From Peptostreptococcaceae bacterium (GTDB lineage: Bacteria; Bacillota; Clostridia; Peptostreptococcales; Peptostreptococcaceae), in the NCBI GenBank assembly GCA_025210335.1, contig JAOARY010000058.1, forward strand, positions 1 to 60,482: DNA of 60,482 nt, written 5' to 3'. This document shows positions 16,076 through 26,228 of the stretch, piece by piece (positions within the stretch are counted from its first letter, which is position 1; each line of letters begins with the position of its first letter). Below the pieces are notes generated by a model. The model saw only the letters and a program-made list of their open reading frames with translations. It was not told where the DNA came from and searched no databases. A program made the translations under genes and the position numbers.

Positions 16076-17764
16076 ATGGTAGTAAAAAAATCAATTAGAT
16101 TTAAGTTTAATTTGTTAATATTATCAGTATGTCTATTTATAATTATTGGTATGGTACTTTTGTCGCTTAATTTTATTAAAAAATCAGTGACAACACAGAT
16201 GAAAAATGACGGAATTGTAATGGCAAGTATTATAGAGGAATATATAGAGGATATAGACATAACTAAAGAAGGTGGAATTGAAGTAACAAATGAAGTAATT
16301 AAAGAGATGATGTTTGATTTTAATCAAGAGTTAAAATACATATCTGTTGAAAATAAAAATATGGAAATTATAGCGCATAATGAAAAACAAAAAATTGGTA
16401 GAGTAGAGACTGATGGAAGGTTTAAAGATGTAATAAAAAAAGAAGAACCTTTAGCTTTTGAATTTGAGAGAAAAGATGAAAATGGAAACGGAAGCGGTCA
16501 GTGGGTATATAATGTTAGTGTACCACTTCATGATGTTAATAATGAAAAAGTTATAGGTATTGTCGATGTTGGAATTAGTTTAGATGATATGTATCTAAAA
16601 ATTAGAGAGTCGATGATCAATGTATTATTATTTGCTGTTATTGTATTAATTATAGCTGTAGGTATAGGTGTATTTTCTTCACATTTAGTTACTAAAAATT
16701 TAAATGAGCTTATGAATAAATCAAAGTCTTTAGGTGAAGGTGATTTAACTATAGAATTTAATGTAAAGAGTAAGGATGAATTTGGAGAGTTAGCACATAT
16801 TCAAAATAGAACAGTACAAAGATTAGAGCGTTTGATATCTAGTGTAAAACAATCAATATTTTCAATAAGTGAAATGTCAAATACATTAAATGCTTCAAGT
16901 GAAGAGGTTTCTGCATCAATGGAAGAAATTGCAGGGTCTTCTGATAGCGTGTTAAATAGTGTATCAAATCAAAATACTAGTATAGTAAAATTACATGAGA
17001 ATATAGATGATTTAAAAGATACATTAGAGATGATATATAAAGAAGGTAAGGATTTATTAAAAAGTAGTAATCTAATAGAAAATCATGCGATTAAAGGTTC
17101 GAATGAGACGAATTTGTTAATAGAAGAAGTTAATGAAGTTCAATTATCATTTAAATATGTAAATGATAAAATCAAAGAATTATCTTCAAGTGTTGAAGAA
17201 ATAACAGAAATAACAAATGTTATAAACTCAGTTGCTGGTCAAACTAATTTACTTGCACTTAATGCATCTATAGAAGCTGCAAGAGCTGGTGAAGCTGGAA
17301 GAGGATTTTCTGTTGTTGCAGAAGAAATAAGAACTTTAGCTGAGCAGGTTTTATTATCTTCAGAAAATATAAATAATATAGTAGGCAAAATAAGTTCTCA
17401 AACAAAAGATGTCTTTGAAACTTCAGATAATGCATATACTAAGATAAAAGATGAAACAGTATCAATAGAAAGCTCTGTAGAGACGTTCAAAGGAATATTA
17501 GAAGAAGTTACGAATTTAACACCAAAGGTTGAAACAGTATACAAAAGTATCAAAAAATCCCTTGATATAAAAGATACGGTACTTTTAGAAATTGATGAGA
17601 TTAGTAATTCTGCTAATGTTGTTACAGAATCAGTTCAAGATATAACAGCATCAATAGAAGAACAAACATCAATGACTGAAGAATTGAGTGCATCAATAGA
17701 AGAACTTTCTGCAATGCAAGAGGAATTAACAAGAGAAAGTAATCAATTTAAAACAAGAGATTAA
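16076..17764 (+). CDS. Methyl-accepting chemotaxis protein 1
   Basis: The 562-residue receptor has a membrane span (about 12-33), an extracellular single-Cache-like sensor with [10 protein letters not shown] and [17 protein letters not shown], a second span (about 183-204), a HAMP domain, and a signalling domain. The conserved hairpin tip reads [29 protein letters not shown] (given here in part: [18 protein letters not shown]). It relays ligand binding to CheA/CheW. AAAGGAGGAGTG precedes ATG 16076. The ligand is unknown. Confidence 0.95.
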   Translation: MVVKKSIRFKFNLLILSVCLFIIIGMVLLSLNFIKKSVTTQMKNDGIVMASIIEEYIEDIDITKEGGIEVTNEVIKEMMFDFNQELKYISVENKNMEIIAHNEKQKIGRVETDGRFKDVIKKEEPLAFEFERKDENGNGSGQWVYNVSVPLHDVNNEKVIGIVDVGISLDDMYLKIRESMINVLLFAVIVLIIAVGIGVFSSHLVTKNLNELMNKSKSLGEGDLTIEFNVKSKDEFGELAHIQNRTVQRLERLISSVKQSIFSISEMSNTLNASSEEVSASMEEIAGSSDSVLNSVSNQNTSIVKLHENIDDLKDTLEMIYKEGKDLLKSSNLIENHAIKGSNETNLLIEEVNEVQLSFKYVNDKIKELSSSVEEITEITNVINSVAGQTNLLALNASIEAARAGEAGRGFSVVAEEIRTLAEQVLLSSENINNIVGKISSQTKDVFETSDNAYTKIKDETVSIESSVETFKGILEEVTNLTPKVETVYKSIKKSLDIKDTVLLEIDEISNSANVVTESVQDITASIEEQTSMTEELSASIEELSAMQEELTRESNQFKTRD

Positions 17765-17846
17765 GATTTATTTTAAATTGATTAACTATATTAAAAAAAT
17801 AAGTATTTGATATTTTATAAATATTAAAATATTATACAATTAAAAT

Positions 17847-17882
17847 AAAAAGATTAGGATTTTTTATCCTAATCTTTTTTTT
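17847..17882. terminator. Bidirectional terminator between convergent genes
   Basis: AAAAAGATTAGGAT pairs with ATCCTAATCTTTTT around TTTTT. It serves the chemoreceptor on the plus strand and the rubrerythrin gene (stop at 17886) on the minus strand. Confidence 0.9.
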
Positions 17883-17885
17883 ATA

Positions 17886-18434
17886 TTAGTTTTTGAAATA
17901 TCTGTTTAAAAGTCCTTCAAAAGCACAACCATGTCTAGCTTCATCTTTACACATTTCATGTACAGTATCATGTATAGCATCTAAGTTTAATTTCTTAGCT
18001 TTAGTTGCTAAATCTTTTTTACCCATACAAGCTCCGTGTTCAGCATCTACTCTCATTTGTAAGTTCTTTTGAGTAGAATCAGTAACAACTTCACCTAATA
18101 ATTCAGCGAATTTAGCAGCATGTTCAGCTTCTTCAAATGCTATTCTCTTATAAGCTTCAGCTATTTCTGGGAAACCTTCTCTATCAGCTTGACGACTCAT
18201 TGCTAAGTACATTCCAACTTCTGTACATTCTCCTAAGAAGTTTTGTCTAAGACCTTCTATTATTTCTGGATCTACATCTTTAGCTACTCCGATAAAGTGT
18301 TGGTCAGCCCATGCTTTTTTGCTATCATCTTGAACGATGAATTTATCAGCTGGTGCTTGACATTGTGGACATTTTTCTGGAGCTTCATTTCCCTCGTGAG
18401 TATAACCGCATATAGTACATATGAATTTTTTCAT
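17886..18434 (-). CDS. rbr: Reverse rubrerythrin (NADH peroxidase component)
   Basis: The 182-residue protein has an N-terminal rubredoxin domain with two CxxC pairs (Cys6/Cys9, Cys22/Cys25) and a C-terminal ferritin-like di-iron domain ([41 protein letters not shown]). This order is the reverse of classical rubrerythrin. Such proteins reduce hydrogen peroxide, and indirectly oxygen, in anaerobes using electrons from NADH via partner oxidoreductases. AGGAGGG lies before the ATG. Its promoter has perfect consensus boxes and two PerR/Fur-like operators, fitting strong induction on oxidative stress. Confidence 0.95.
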   Translation of the reverse strand: MKKFICTICGYTHEGNEAPEKCPQCQAPADKFIVQDDSKKAWADQHFIGVAKDVDPEIIEGLRQNFLGECTEVGMYLAMSRQADREGFPEIAEAYKRIAFEEAEHAAKFAELLGEVVTDSTQKNLQMRVDAEHGACMGKKDLATKAKKLNLDAIHDTVHEMCKDEARHGCAFEGLLNRYFKN

Positions 18435-18485
18435 TATAAAAACCCTCCTGATATTATTAAAAATTTAAATATTATTTTACTAACT

Positions 18486-18504
18486 AACAATGATTATCAT
18501 TGTT
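18486..18504. promoter_or_regulatory. Fur/PerR-like 9-1-9 inverted repeat
   Basis: AACAATGAT-T-ATCATTGTT is a perfect nine-base inverted repeat with one central base, the geometry of a Fur box. It lies in the rubrerythrin leader, downstream of the predicted transcription start. Confidence 0.75.
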
Positions 18505-18527
18505 ATTATATTGTATTCGTTTTTTAT

Positions 18528-18542
18528 TTGTAATGATTACAA
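18528..18542. promoter_or_regulatory. PerR-box-like 7-1-7 inverted repeat
   Basis: TTGTAAT-G-ATTACAA is a perfect 7-1-7 palindrome, the geometry of a PerR box. It begins five bases downstream of the rubrerythrin -10 box and so covers the transcription start. Confidence 0.8.
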
Positions 18543-18547
18543 TATTA

Positions 18548-18576
18548 ATTATATATATGATTTAGAATTTTGTCAA
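18548..18576 (-). promoter_or_regulatory. Consensus promoter of rubrerythrin
   Basis: On the minus strand TTGACA (18576-18571), 17 bases, TATAAT (18553-18548). Both boxes match the sigma-A consensus perfectly. Confidence 0.88.
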
Positions 18577-18691
18577 TAAAAAATTAAAAAAAATTTTTAT
18601 CATTATAAAATAGGGTATAAAACCAATTGAACTATATTTAGATTGAATAACGTGAAATAATTTTTATTTATATAAATAAGGAGGGGTTTTT

Positions 18692-19342
18692 GTGGGGTTT
18701 AGTGATATAAAATCAGAACCAAAACTTAGAGATTTTAAAGAAATAATGAATTTTAGACGTTCAGTGAATTTTTTTGATAGAAGCAAATATTTAGATCAAA
18801 AACTATTAGAAGATATTATCAATATGGCAACTTATTGTCCTTCTTGTTTCAATCTACAACCTTGGGAGCTTATTGTTGTAAAGACTAAGGATTCCAAAGA
18901 AAAATTATATGAAGCTTGCAAACAAGATAAAATATTAGATGCACCAATTATAATAGCTGTAATAGGTGAAAAATATGGTTATAGAAGAGATAATCCTATT
19001 TGGGATGAAAAAATAAGACTTAATAAATTAGATGAAGATTCAGCAGAAAGAACTATAGGCTATTGTGAAAATAGATTATTTACAACAGAAGAAAAAAGAG
19101 CAGCTTTTGCAGCTAGAAATTCTTCATTGTTTGCAATGTCTATAATGTATAGTGCTAAATATTATGGGGTAGATTCTCATCCAATGATAGGTTTTGAAGA
19201 AGATAAAGTAAAAGAAATATTTAATATCGATGAAAATAAAATAGTTACGATGCTTATTGCTTTAGGATATAGAGATGAAACTAAAGAATTAAATGAAAGA
19301 GAACTTAGATATAATTATGATGAAATAACTACAGAGTTTTAA
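18692..19342 (+). CDS. Nitroreductase-family flavoprotein
   Basis: The 216-residue protein has the nitroreductase fold: FRRSVNFFDRS near the N-terminus, CPSCFNLQPWELIVVK for FMN binding, and a C-terminal MLIALGYRDE. Enzymes of this family reduce nitro compounds, quinones or flavins with NAD(P)H. It starts at GTG 18692 behind AAGGAGGGG. It lies divergent to rubrerythrin, about 115 bases from that promoter, suggesting a redox-stress neighbourhood. The substrate is unknown. Confidence 0.85.
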   Translation: MGFSDIKSEPKLRDFKEIMNFRRSVNFFDRSKYLDQKLLEDIINMATYCPSCFNLQPWELIVVKTKDSKEKLYEACKQDKILDAPIIIAVIGEKYGYRRDNPIWDEKIRLNKLDEDSAERTIGYCENRLFTTEEKRAAFAARNSSLFAMSIMYSAKYYGVDSHPMIGFEEDKVKEIFNIDENKIVTMLIALGYRDETKELNERELRYNYDEITTEF

Positions 19343-19366
19343 TAAATATTAATTGGAATTAAAGAT

Positions 19367-19419
19367 AAAAAAGATGAGATTAGATATTTAAAAATCAAAT
19401 ATCTAATCTCATCTTTTTT
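19367..19419 (+). terminator. Rho-independent terminator after nitroreductase
   Basis: A long stem (AAAAAAGATGAGATTAGAT with ATCTAATCTCATCTTTTTT) is symmetric and ends in T. Confidence 0.92.
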
Positions 19420-19512
19420 GTTTTCTTCTTAAAAAAACATATAAAAACTATCAAAATTTCATCACATTTAAAATTTACAATATTATTAAGATAAAAATTT
19501 GGAGGTATTACT

Positions 19513-20775
19513 ATGAATAAAAAAATTATTTTAATAATAAGCATAATGATAGTTTCTTTATTTGCTTTTACAAAGCTATATTTTACAAATGCAAAAGCTG
19601 AAAGTGAAAATACAAATAATACATTTGAAAAAGAATTTAAAGTCACAAAACAAAATATAGAAAAATCATTTGAAACAACAGGTGTGATAAATTTAAATAC
19701 TTATGATATTTCATTTGAAACGCAAGGAATATTAGAGCGTTTAAATATTGAAGCTGGTCAAATTGTACAAAAAGGAGATATACTTGGATCTTTAGAATCC
19801 AAAGATATTTCAAATAATTATAATACGGCGTTAAATTCATTAGAAGAAGCAAAACTTAATTTACAAAAGACTAAGGAAGAAAGACAAAGAAATCTTATAT
19901 CATTAGAAAATAATCTTATAAATTCAAAAAATGATTTAGATACTAAAAAAGAATCATATGAAAATGCAGTAGAAACAAAAGAGTTATATTCACAAAATGA
20001 AATAGATGAATTAAAAGAAAAATATGAAGAAGCAAAGAGAGATTATGATTTAAAAAAGAAGGAATATGATTTTGAAATCAGTTCTTCTATTGATTCAAAA
20101 TTAGATAATTTATCAATAGAAAAAGCAAAGGATAAAGTGGAGGAAGCAAAGGAAAATCTTGATAATGTTAATCTCAAGTCGCCAATAGCAGGTAAGATAG
20201 TTAATATAAATAAAAAAGAAGGCGAAAAAATATTAGAGGAGAATACTTTTGTACAAATTGCATCTGATATGGAAATAACAACAGATATAACAGAACTTGA
20301 TATATCTAAGGTTGAAATAGGTATGGAAGTTGAAATTACTTTTGATGCAATATTAAATCAAAAATATAAAGGAAAAGTAAAATCTATTTCAGAGCTAGGG
20401 GAACAATCAAATTCTGGAATAACTAATTATGAAGTTATAATAGAAATTTTAGGAGATACTAATCAACTTAAGGATTCTATGAATTGCAGTATCAAATTTT
20501 TATTAGAAAAAAAAGAAAATGTACTTACTGTTCCTAAAAAAGCAGTGAGTTATTCAAGGGATAATAATTCTATGATTGTAACTATTGTTGATGATGAAGG
20601 TAAAAAAAGTATAAAAGAAGTGGAAGTTGGAATATCAAATGAATATCAAACAGAGATTGTAAGTGGTTTGAATGAGGGGGAAAAAGTTTTGGTTAGCGTT
20701 AATCTAAATTCAACTAACGAAAATAGAAAAAGTACCATGATGATTCCTATGGGCGGTGGAAATAAGAGAAAATAG
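19513..20775 (+). CDS. MacA/YknX-like periplasmic adaptor (HlyD family)
   Basis: The 420-residue protein has an N-terminal signal anchor (about 5-22), a first lipoyl half (FETQGILERLNIEAGQIVQKGDILG), a long coiled-coil hairpin (about 95-220), the second lipoyl half (NLKSPIAGKIVNINKKEGE), then beta-barrel and membrane-proximal domains. In Gram-positive bacteria such proteins link an ABC exporter to its outside substrate. Eleven bases separate it from a MacB-like permease, and an ATPase follows, giving a complete three-gene exporter with separate permease and ATPase polypeptides as in Bacillus YknXYZ. Confidence 0.9.
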   Translation: MNKKIILIISIMIVSLFAFTKLYFTNAKAESENTNNTFEKEFKVTKQNIEKSFETTGVINLNTYDISFETQGILERLNIEAGQIVQKGDILGSLESKDISNNYNTALNSLEEAKLNLQKTKEERQRNLISLENNLINSKNDLDTKKESYENAVETKELYSQNEIDELKEKYEEAKRDYDLKKKEYDFEISSSIDSKLDNLSIEKAKDKVEEAKENLDNVNLKSPIAGKIVNINKKEGEKILEENTFVQIASDMEITTDITELDISKVEIGMEVEITFDAILNQKYKGKVKSISELGEQSNSGITNYEVIIEILGDTNQLKDSMNCSIKFLLEKKENVLTVPKKAVSYSRDNNSMIVTIVDDEGKKSIKEVEVGISNEYQTEIVSGLNEGEKVLVSVNLNSTNENRKSTMMIPMGGGNKRK

Positions 20776-20786
20776 GGAGGCAAATT

Positions 20787-21944
20787 ATGAGAATAAGCGA
20801 ATTATTTAAAAATGTAATGATAAATATCTTAGAAAATAAATTTCGAAGTATTCTTACCACTTTAGGAATAATAGCCGGTTGTGCAACGATAATACTTGTA
20901 TTTGGAATAGGAGAACAATCTAAAAAAGAAGTTGAAGATAGATTTGCATTTATAAATGCAAAAACATTGACTATTTCAGTAGATAGAGATTCTAATGAAA
21001 GTTTTTCAAAAGAAGATAAGAGCTATTTAGATGAATATAGTGAGTATAAAGAAAAAGTTGAACTTGTTTTATCTTCTACAAAACAAATTTCATATATGAA
21101 TGATGGATTATCTCAAAGTGTGAAAGGAGTTAATAATCCCTATTTTGAAATATCTAATTTGGTATTGGAAAGTGGTCGGTTTTTTGAAAAAGATGATGAA
21201 GATTCAAATAAAAAAGTTGCAATAATTGGGTCTGACGTAAAGGATGAACTATTTGAAGGCATAGACCCAATTTCTAAGATAATAACGATAGATGGAATCA
21301 AATTTGAGATTATAGGAGTCTTAGAAAGTAGAGGTTCTAGATTAGATGATCCAGTTGTATATTTGCCTTACGAAGTCGCAAAATCATATGTTATAGGTAA
21401 AAATAATTCACCTGAACTTTTGGTAGGTGCAAAATCAATAAATGATATGGATAAATTAAAAAATGAAATACTTGGTTTATTAAAAATAAGATATGATAAA
21501 GAATTTTATAATATTAGAGATTTAGGAAGTATTGTTGAAACAGCTAAAGAATCAGCATCTGCAATGTCTTTGCTTTTAGCTTCAATAGGAGCTATAGTTC
21601 TTATTGTTGGAGGAATTGGGATAATGAATGTATTATTTGTTTCTGTAAAGGAAAGAACAAAAGAAATAGGTACATTAAAGGCTTTGGGAACAACAAAGAA
21701 AGATATATTATTACAATTTTTGATAGAATCGATAATAATAAGTTTGATTGGAGGAATTTTAGGAGTTGTATTGTCATTTGTATTAGTTCCTACATTTGAA
21801 ATGTTTGAAATGAAAATGATAATAACATATAAGGCTTATGTAATAGCACTATTATTTGCTGTATTAACAGGAAGTATATTTGGCTATTATCCAGCATATA
21901 AAGCTTCTAATTTACCGATTATAGATGCTCTTAGATATGAATAG
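20787..21944 (+). CDS. MacB/YknZ-like ABC permease (FtsX fold)
   Basis: The 385-residue protein has one N-terminal span (about 18-38), an extracellular MacB periplasmic core domain (about 45-245), and three C-terminal spans with GGIGIMNVLFVSVKERTKEIGTL-like FtsX signature (in part IMNVLFVSVKERTKEIG). It ends PAYKASNLPIIDALRYE, a typical FtsX ending. It is co-transcribed with the adaptor and ATPase; the following ATPase begins 10 bases after its stop. Exported substrate may be a peptide or antibiotic, but nothing here fixes it. Confidence 0.92.
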   Translation: MRISELFKNVMINILENKFRSILTTLGIIAGCATIILVFGIGEQSKKEVEDRFAFINAKTLTISVDRDSNESFSKEDKSYLDEYSEYKEKVELVLSSTKQISYMNDGLSQSVKGVNNPYFEISNLVLESGRFFEKDDEDSNKKVAIIGSDVKDELFEGIDPISKIITIDGIKFEIIGVLESRGSRLDDPVVYLPYEVAKSYVIGKNNSPELLVGAKSINDMDKLKNEILGLLKIRYDKEFYNIRDLGSIVETAKESASAMSLLLASIGAIVLIVGGIGIMNVLFVSVKERTKEIGTLKALGTTKKDILLQFLIESIIISLIGGILGVVLSFVLVPTFEMFEMKMIITYKAYVIALLFAVLTGSIFGYYPAYKASNLPIIDALRYE

Positions 21945-21954
21945 AGGTGTTAAT

Positions 21955-22623
21955 ATGAATGTTTTAATAGAATTAAAAAAAATAAATAAAGAATACAAAA
22001 TGGGTCATAATGTATTAAGGGTATTAAATGATGTTGATTTAAAAATTTATGAAGGTGAATTTGTTGCTATTTTAGGGCCTTCTGGTAGTGGAAAATCAAC
22101 TTTGATGAATATATTAGGATGTATTGATAAACCTACATCAGGTGAATATATTTTTAATAATGAAGATATAACCTATTTGGATGAATTTAAATTATCTAAA
22201 TTTAGAAATGAAACAATTGGTTTTATATTTCAAAAATTTAATCTGTTACCAAAGTACTCGACTCTAGAAAATGTTCAAATACCATTACTTATAAGAGGGC
22301 AAAGTAGAAAGGAATCAAAAGGAAGAGCTCTTAAACAATTAGATCAGGTAGGACTTAAAGATAGAGTTAAGCATAAACCAATTGAACTTTCTGGTGGACA
22401 ACAGCAAAGAGTTGCTGTTGCAAGAGCTTTAGTTACGCATCCCAAACTTTTATTAGCAGATGAACCGACTGGTAATTTGGATTCTAAATCTGAAGAGGAT
22501 ATAATAAATTTGTTTAAAAAATTAAATCAAAATGGTCATACCATAATAATGATAACTCATTCAAAAGAAGTGGCATCTGTTGCAAAACGAGTAATAACTA
22601 TAAAAGATGGGTGTATAATTTAG
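21955..22623 (+). CDS. MacB/LolD-type ABC transporter ATPase
   Basis: The 222-residue ATPase has Walker A GPSGSGKST (41-49), the Q-loop FIFQKFNLLP, signature LSGGQQQR, Walker B LLLADEPTGNLDS and switch histidine in ITHS. I start it at ATG 21955, five bases after AGAGGTG; an earlier in-frame ATG overlaps the permease stop and lacks a good site. It powers the exporter formed with the two preceding genes. Confidence 0.94.
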   Translation: MNVLIELKKINKEYKMGHNVLRVLNDVDLKIYEGEFVAILGPSGSGKSTLMNILGCIDKPTSGEYIFNNEDITYLDEFKLSKFRNETIGFIFQKFNLLPKYSTLENVQIPLLIRGQSRKESKGRALKQLDQVGLKDRVKHKPIELSGGQQQRVAVARALVTHPKLLLADEPTGNLDSKSEEDIINLFKKLNQNGHTIIMITHSKEVASVAKRVITIKDGCII

Positions 22624-22700
22624 AATATGATTTGAATTATTTGTTGCTAAAATTTTATAAAATAGTATAAATAAAAAAATAAAAGAAATATAAAAAAAGG

Positions 22701-22736
22701 AACTAATACAGATAAATTTATCTGTATTAGTTTTTT
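22701..22736 (+). terminator. Rho-independent terminator after the export operon
   Basis: AACTAATACAGATAAA pairs with TTTATCTGTATTAGTT and a T run follows, 78 bases past the ATPase stop. Confidence 0.93.
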
Positions 22737-22897
22737 ATTTATTTATGAATAACAGTTGTTATATTCGAATAATAGTCCTTAAAGATTATATAAAATTAAA
22801 AAAAAGCTTGATAAAATATACAGATGTACTTACATTTGAAAAAACAAAAAAACAAAATTAAAATAAAAAAATAAAAGAAATTTAAGGGAGGAATATA

Positions 22898-24856
22898 ATG
22901 TCTATTAAAAAAAAGCTTTTAGTCATTATTATGTCTTTGGTAGCTATACTTTTTATAGTTGTTACAACTGTAGGTATTAATCTTACAAAAAACATAATAT
23001 CTAAAAATGAGGAAGAAAAATATTTATTCTTGGGAAATTCGATTTACAAATCCATTGATGAGGAATTAGAAAAAGCAAAAATTGGTGTTCTTAGTATAGC
23101 TAATAATAAAAATATAGCTAAATTGTTTTATGAAAGGGACAAAGAAAGCCTTATATACGAAACAAATGATATTTACAATTCATTAAAATCAGATATATCA
23201 CAATTCCAATTTCATCTAAAGGATTCAACTTCATTCTTAAGACTTCATAATTTAAATAAATCTGGTGATTCACTTAAAGCTTTTAGAAATACAGTAAATA
23301 AAGCAAATGAAAAAAAGACAATTGTAATGGGTATTGAAGAAGGTAGAGCAGGCTTTGGACTTAGAGCAGTTGCACCTGTTTATTATGAGGCAAAACATAT
23401 TGGTAGCGTTGAGTATGGTCTTAATTTTTCAACTAATTTTTTAAGATCTTTAAAAGAACAATTTGGTGGAGAGTATTTTTTATATAAAAATGATGATAGT
23501 CTTTTAGCATCAACAAGTGAAGAAAAAGACATAGATTTAGATAGTAATTATATAAAAAAGATTACTGATTCAGATATTCAAACTTATATAAATCCACATT
23601 CAAACAATGCCTTAATTTATATTCCTTTTAAAGATTTTTCGGGAGAACAAAAAGGCTATATAGAAGTATTGATGGATAGAAGTTCTAATGTTAAAAATCT
23701 GCACAATTTAGGAAATACGATGATAATATTATTTTTGATATCATTTATAGTGCTTGCACTTTCTATTTTATATATAATCAAAATATCATTTAAAGATTTT
23801 GATAAATTAATAGAATCTGCTAAAAAAATAGCTAGTGGAGACCTTACAAAAAAATCAAATATAAAAACTAAAGATGAAATAGGTGAGTTATCTTATAGTT
23901 TTGATATTATGGTTGATAATCTTAGAAATCTAGCATGTAAGATAAAAGAATTATCTTCTAGTATAAGTAATTCTTCTAATATGATAAGTGATACATCTAG
24001 TGAAATTGGAAAGGCTAGTATGCATGTGAGTTCAAGTATTTCTGATATATCAGAAGGATCAAGACATCAAAGTGAAGAAGCGGCAAATAGTCTAAATGAA
24101 ACCAATGTACTTGCACAAAAGATTGATCAAGTAAGTCAAAAGGCAAAAGAAAATGTAAAAAGCACTACATTAGCAGAAGATAAAATACATGAAGGGCTTA
24201 ATAGTTTAGAGAAATTAAAACAAAGCATGAAAAATAATAATAATTGTATAAAAAATGTTGATGATTCAATACTTTTATTGAGTGATAAGTCAATATTTAT
24301 ACAAGATATAGTAAAATCAATAAATGATATAGCAAGAAGTACTAATTTGCTTGCACTTAATGCGGCTATCGAGGCTGCAAGAGCAGGGGAAGCAGGCAAG
24401 GGATTTGCAGTTGTAGCTGAAGAAGTTCGTAATTTAGCAGAGCAAAGTTCAAAATCTACAGTTGAAATACAAAATATAATAGAAGATATAGTTGATGTTA
24501 TATCAAATAGCAAAAATCAAATAACAAAAGTAAATGAAACCGTAAAGATATCAAATAAATCATTAGATAGCACTCAATTAGTATTTAATGATATAAATGA
24601 ATCTTTATCAAATGTAAAAAGCAATGCAAGCGAATCATATAATCTGATAGAGCTTGTAAATGAATCAAAATCAAATGTATTAGAAAGTATAAAAAACATA
24701 AGTGATGTGTCAAAAGAAAATGCAAGGTCAACTCAAGAAATAAGTGCATTTTCAGAAGAACAAACAGCTTCACTTGAGGAAGTTGTAGCGTCTATAGAGG
24801 AACTTAGTACTATGGCACTTGAACTAGATAATTTAACATCTACTTTTAAAATATAA
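22898..24856 (+). CDS. Methyl-accepting chemotaxis protein 2
   Basis: The 652-residue receptor has a span at about 8-28, a large extracellular double-Cache-like region with the characteristic [20 protein letters not shown] and [20 protein letters not shown] segments, a second span (about 272-293), HAMP, and a signalling domain with tip [20 protein letters not shown]. That Cache subtype is seen in chemoreceptors with a double sensory module. AGGGAGG precedes the ATG. The gene is transcribed alone. Ligand unknown. Confidence 0.95.
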   Translation: MSIKKKLLVIIMSLVAILFIVVTTVGINLTKNIISKNEEEKYLFLGNSIYKSIDEELEKAKIGVLSIANNKNIAKLFYERDKESLIYETNDIYNSLKSDISQFQFHLKDSTSFLRLHNLNKSGDSLKAFRNTVNKANEKKTIVMGIEEGRAGFGLRAVAPVYYEAKHIGSVEYGLNFSTNFLRSLKEQFGGEYFLYKNDDSLLASTSEEKDIDLDSNYIKKITDSDIQTYINPHSNNALIYIPFKDFSGEQKGYIEVLMDRSSNVKNLHNLGNTMIILFLISFIVLALSILYIIKISFKDFDKLIESAKKIASGDLTKKSNIKTKDEIGELSYSFDIMVDNLRNLACKIKELSSSISNSSNMISDTSSEIGKASMHVSSSISDISEGSRHQSEEAANSLNETNVLAQKIDQVSQKAKENVKSTTLAEDKIHEGLNSLEKLKQSMKNNNNCIKNVDDSILLLSDKSIFIQDIVKSINDIARSTNLLALNAAIEAARAGEAGKGFAVVAEEVRNLAEQSSKSTVEIQNIIEDIVDVISNSKNQITKVNETVKISNKSLDSTQLVFNDINESLSNVKSNASESYNLIELVNESKSNVLESIKNISDVSKENARSTQEISAFSEEQTASLEEVVASIEELSTMALELDNLTSTFKI

Positions 24857-25241
24857 GAAGTTTATAAACTTATTGATAAGGGACTGTTCTAAAAAATAAC
24901 TACTATATATTTTGTGTATAAAATTAAAACACAGTATATTATTAGTTGGTTTTTATGGACAGTCCCTTTATATAAATAATAATTTTTTATAAAATAAATT
25001 ATTCATTTATTTGGAATTTTGTTTTATAATAAAATTTCAGCATATTTTTTGTATTAAAAATAAGAGAGATTTTATTAAATATAAACTCAAGCTATATATA
25101 TTGCTATTTATACTTTTCTTTAAAGGTCGATAAATAAATTGGAAAGTTTTTAAATTTGAAAAAAAGTTATTTTGGATAGATAAATGGATATAAAAATCTT
25201 AAAGGATATATTAAATAAAACAAATGAAAGGTTGGCTTTTT
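24857..25241. other. Intergenic region with a long inverted repeat
   Basis: The 385 bases hold the hairpin at 24880-24966 and then AT-rich sequence leading to the metallo-beta-lactamase gene. No open frame with a ribosome binding site is seen. Confidence 0.5.
24880..24969 (+). terminator. 87-base imperfect inverted repeat, probable terminator
   Basis: GGGACTGT (24880-24887) pairs with ACAGTCCC (24959-24966); inside, AAAAAATAACTAC matches GTTGGTTTTTA-like sequence and TTTTGTGT matches ACACAGTATA. TTT follows. It is far longer than the other terminators here and might be a small non-autonomous mobile element used as a terminator. Confidence 0.6.
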
Positions 25242-26228
25242 ATGTTTGGTAAAAAAAACCATAAAAAACAAATAGAATTTATAGAATTAAAAAAAGATAT
25301 ATATGCTTGTCTTACGATAGAAAGTGGTATTGGTTGGTCAAATTCAGGTTTTATAAATAAAAAAAAATCGGTACTAGTAGATACTATGTATGACGTGCAA
25401 CTTGCAAATGAACTTAAAGATTTTGTGAATTCAAAAACATCTAATTTAGATTATGTTATAAATACACATTATAATGGAGATGTTATGTGGGGAAATCAAG
25501 TTTTTGAAGATAATATAATAATAGGACATGAAAGTATTTTAGAAGATTATAAATTAGAAAATCCTATATATTTTAATAAATTAAAAGAAACAGCTAAGAA
25601 TAATCCTAAAGAGTTAAACAGACAAGAATTATTTTTAGCACAAAATCTTGAACCTTTTGATTTTAGTAATATAAAAATAGTGTTACCAAATATAACATTT
25701 AAAAAGAGAATGACTATGGATTTAGAAGATTTAAAATGTGAAATCATACATGTAGGCCCAGCACATACTAGAGGAGATAGTTTGGTTTGGCTACCTGATG
25801 AAAAGATTTTATTTGCAGGAGATATTGTATTTAATAAATATACTCCAATATTTTGGGTTGGTCGTTCGGTTAATAATTGGATAGAGAAACTTGATTTTAT
25901 AGTAAATAAATTAAAACCAGAAATAGTAGTTCCAGGTCATGGCCCTATATGTAAGATAAAAGAAGTATTGGATTTAAGAGATTATTTAACATATACACTT
26001 AGTGAAACCTTAACTCTTTATAATAATGGTATGAAAGATCCATTAGAGATTTGTAAAAATATAAATATAAGAGATTATTTAGACTGGGTTCAACCTGAAA
26101 GAATCTATATAAATGTATATAGTATGATAAAGGAATTAGAAAAAGTAAAAACTCCTTTTGATTTTAAAGAAATTTCTAGAGGTGTAGATCTTATGAGGGC
26201 TTATTTTGATGAAAAATATAATAGATAA
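25242..26228 (+). CDS. Metallo-beta-lactamase-fold protein with altered metal motif
   Basis: The 328-residue protein shows the fold plainly: THYNGDVMWGNQ, HVGPAHTRGDSLVWLPD, LFAGDIVFNKYTP and VPGHGPICK. In the family the first motif is THxHxDH, or THxNGDH in the subgroup this resembles; here the last histidine is valine, so one metal site may be lost or remodelled. I prefer ATG 25242, with AAAGG ten bases upstream, over ATG 25224. Its 3' end overlaps the following sensor kinase by 20 bases, so it is probably co-expressed with it. Hydrolase activity is likely but not certain. Confidence 0.8.
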   Translation: MFGKKNHKKQIEFIELKKDIYACLTIESGIGWSNSGFINKKKSVLVDTMYDVQLANELKDFVNSKTSNLDYVINTHYNGDVMWGNQVFEDNIIIGHESILEDYKLENPIYFNKLKETAKNNPKELNRQELFLAQNLEPFDFSNIKIVLPNITFKKRMTMDLEDLKCEIIHVGPAHTRGDSLVWLPDEKILFAGDIVFNKYTPIFWVGRSVNNWIEKLDFIVNKLKPEIVVPGHGPICKIKEVLDLRDYLTYTLSETLTLYNNGMKDPLEICKNINIRDYLDWVQPERIYINVYSMIKELEKVKTPFDFKEISRGVDLMRAYFDEKYNR

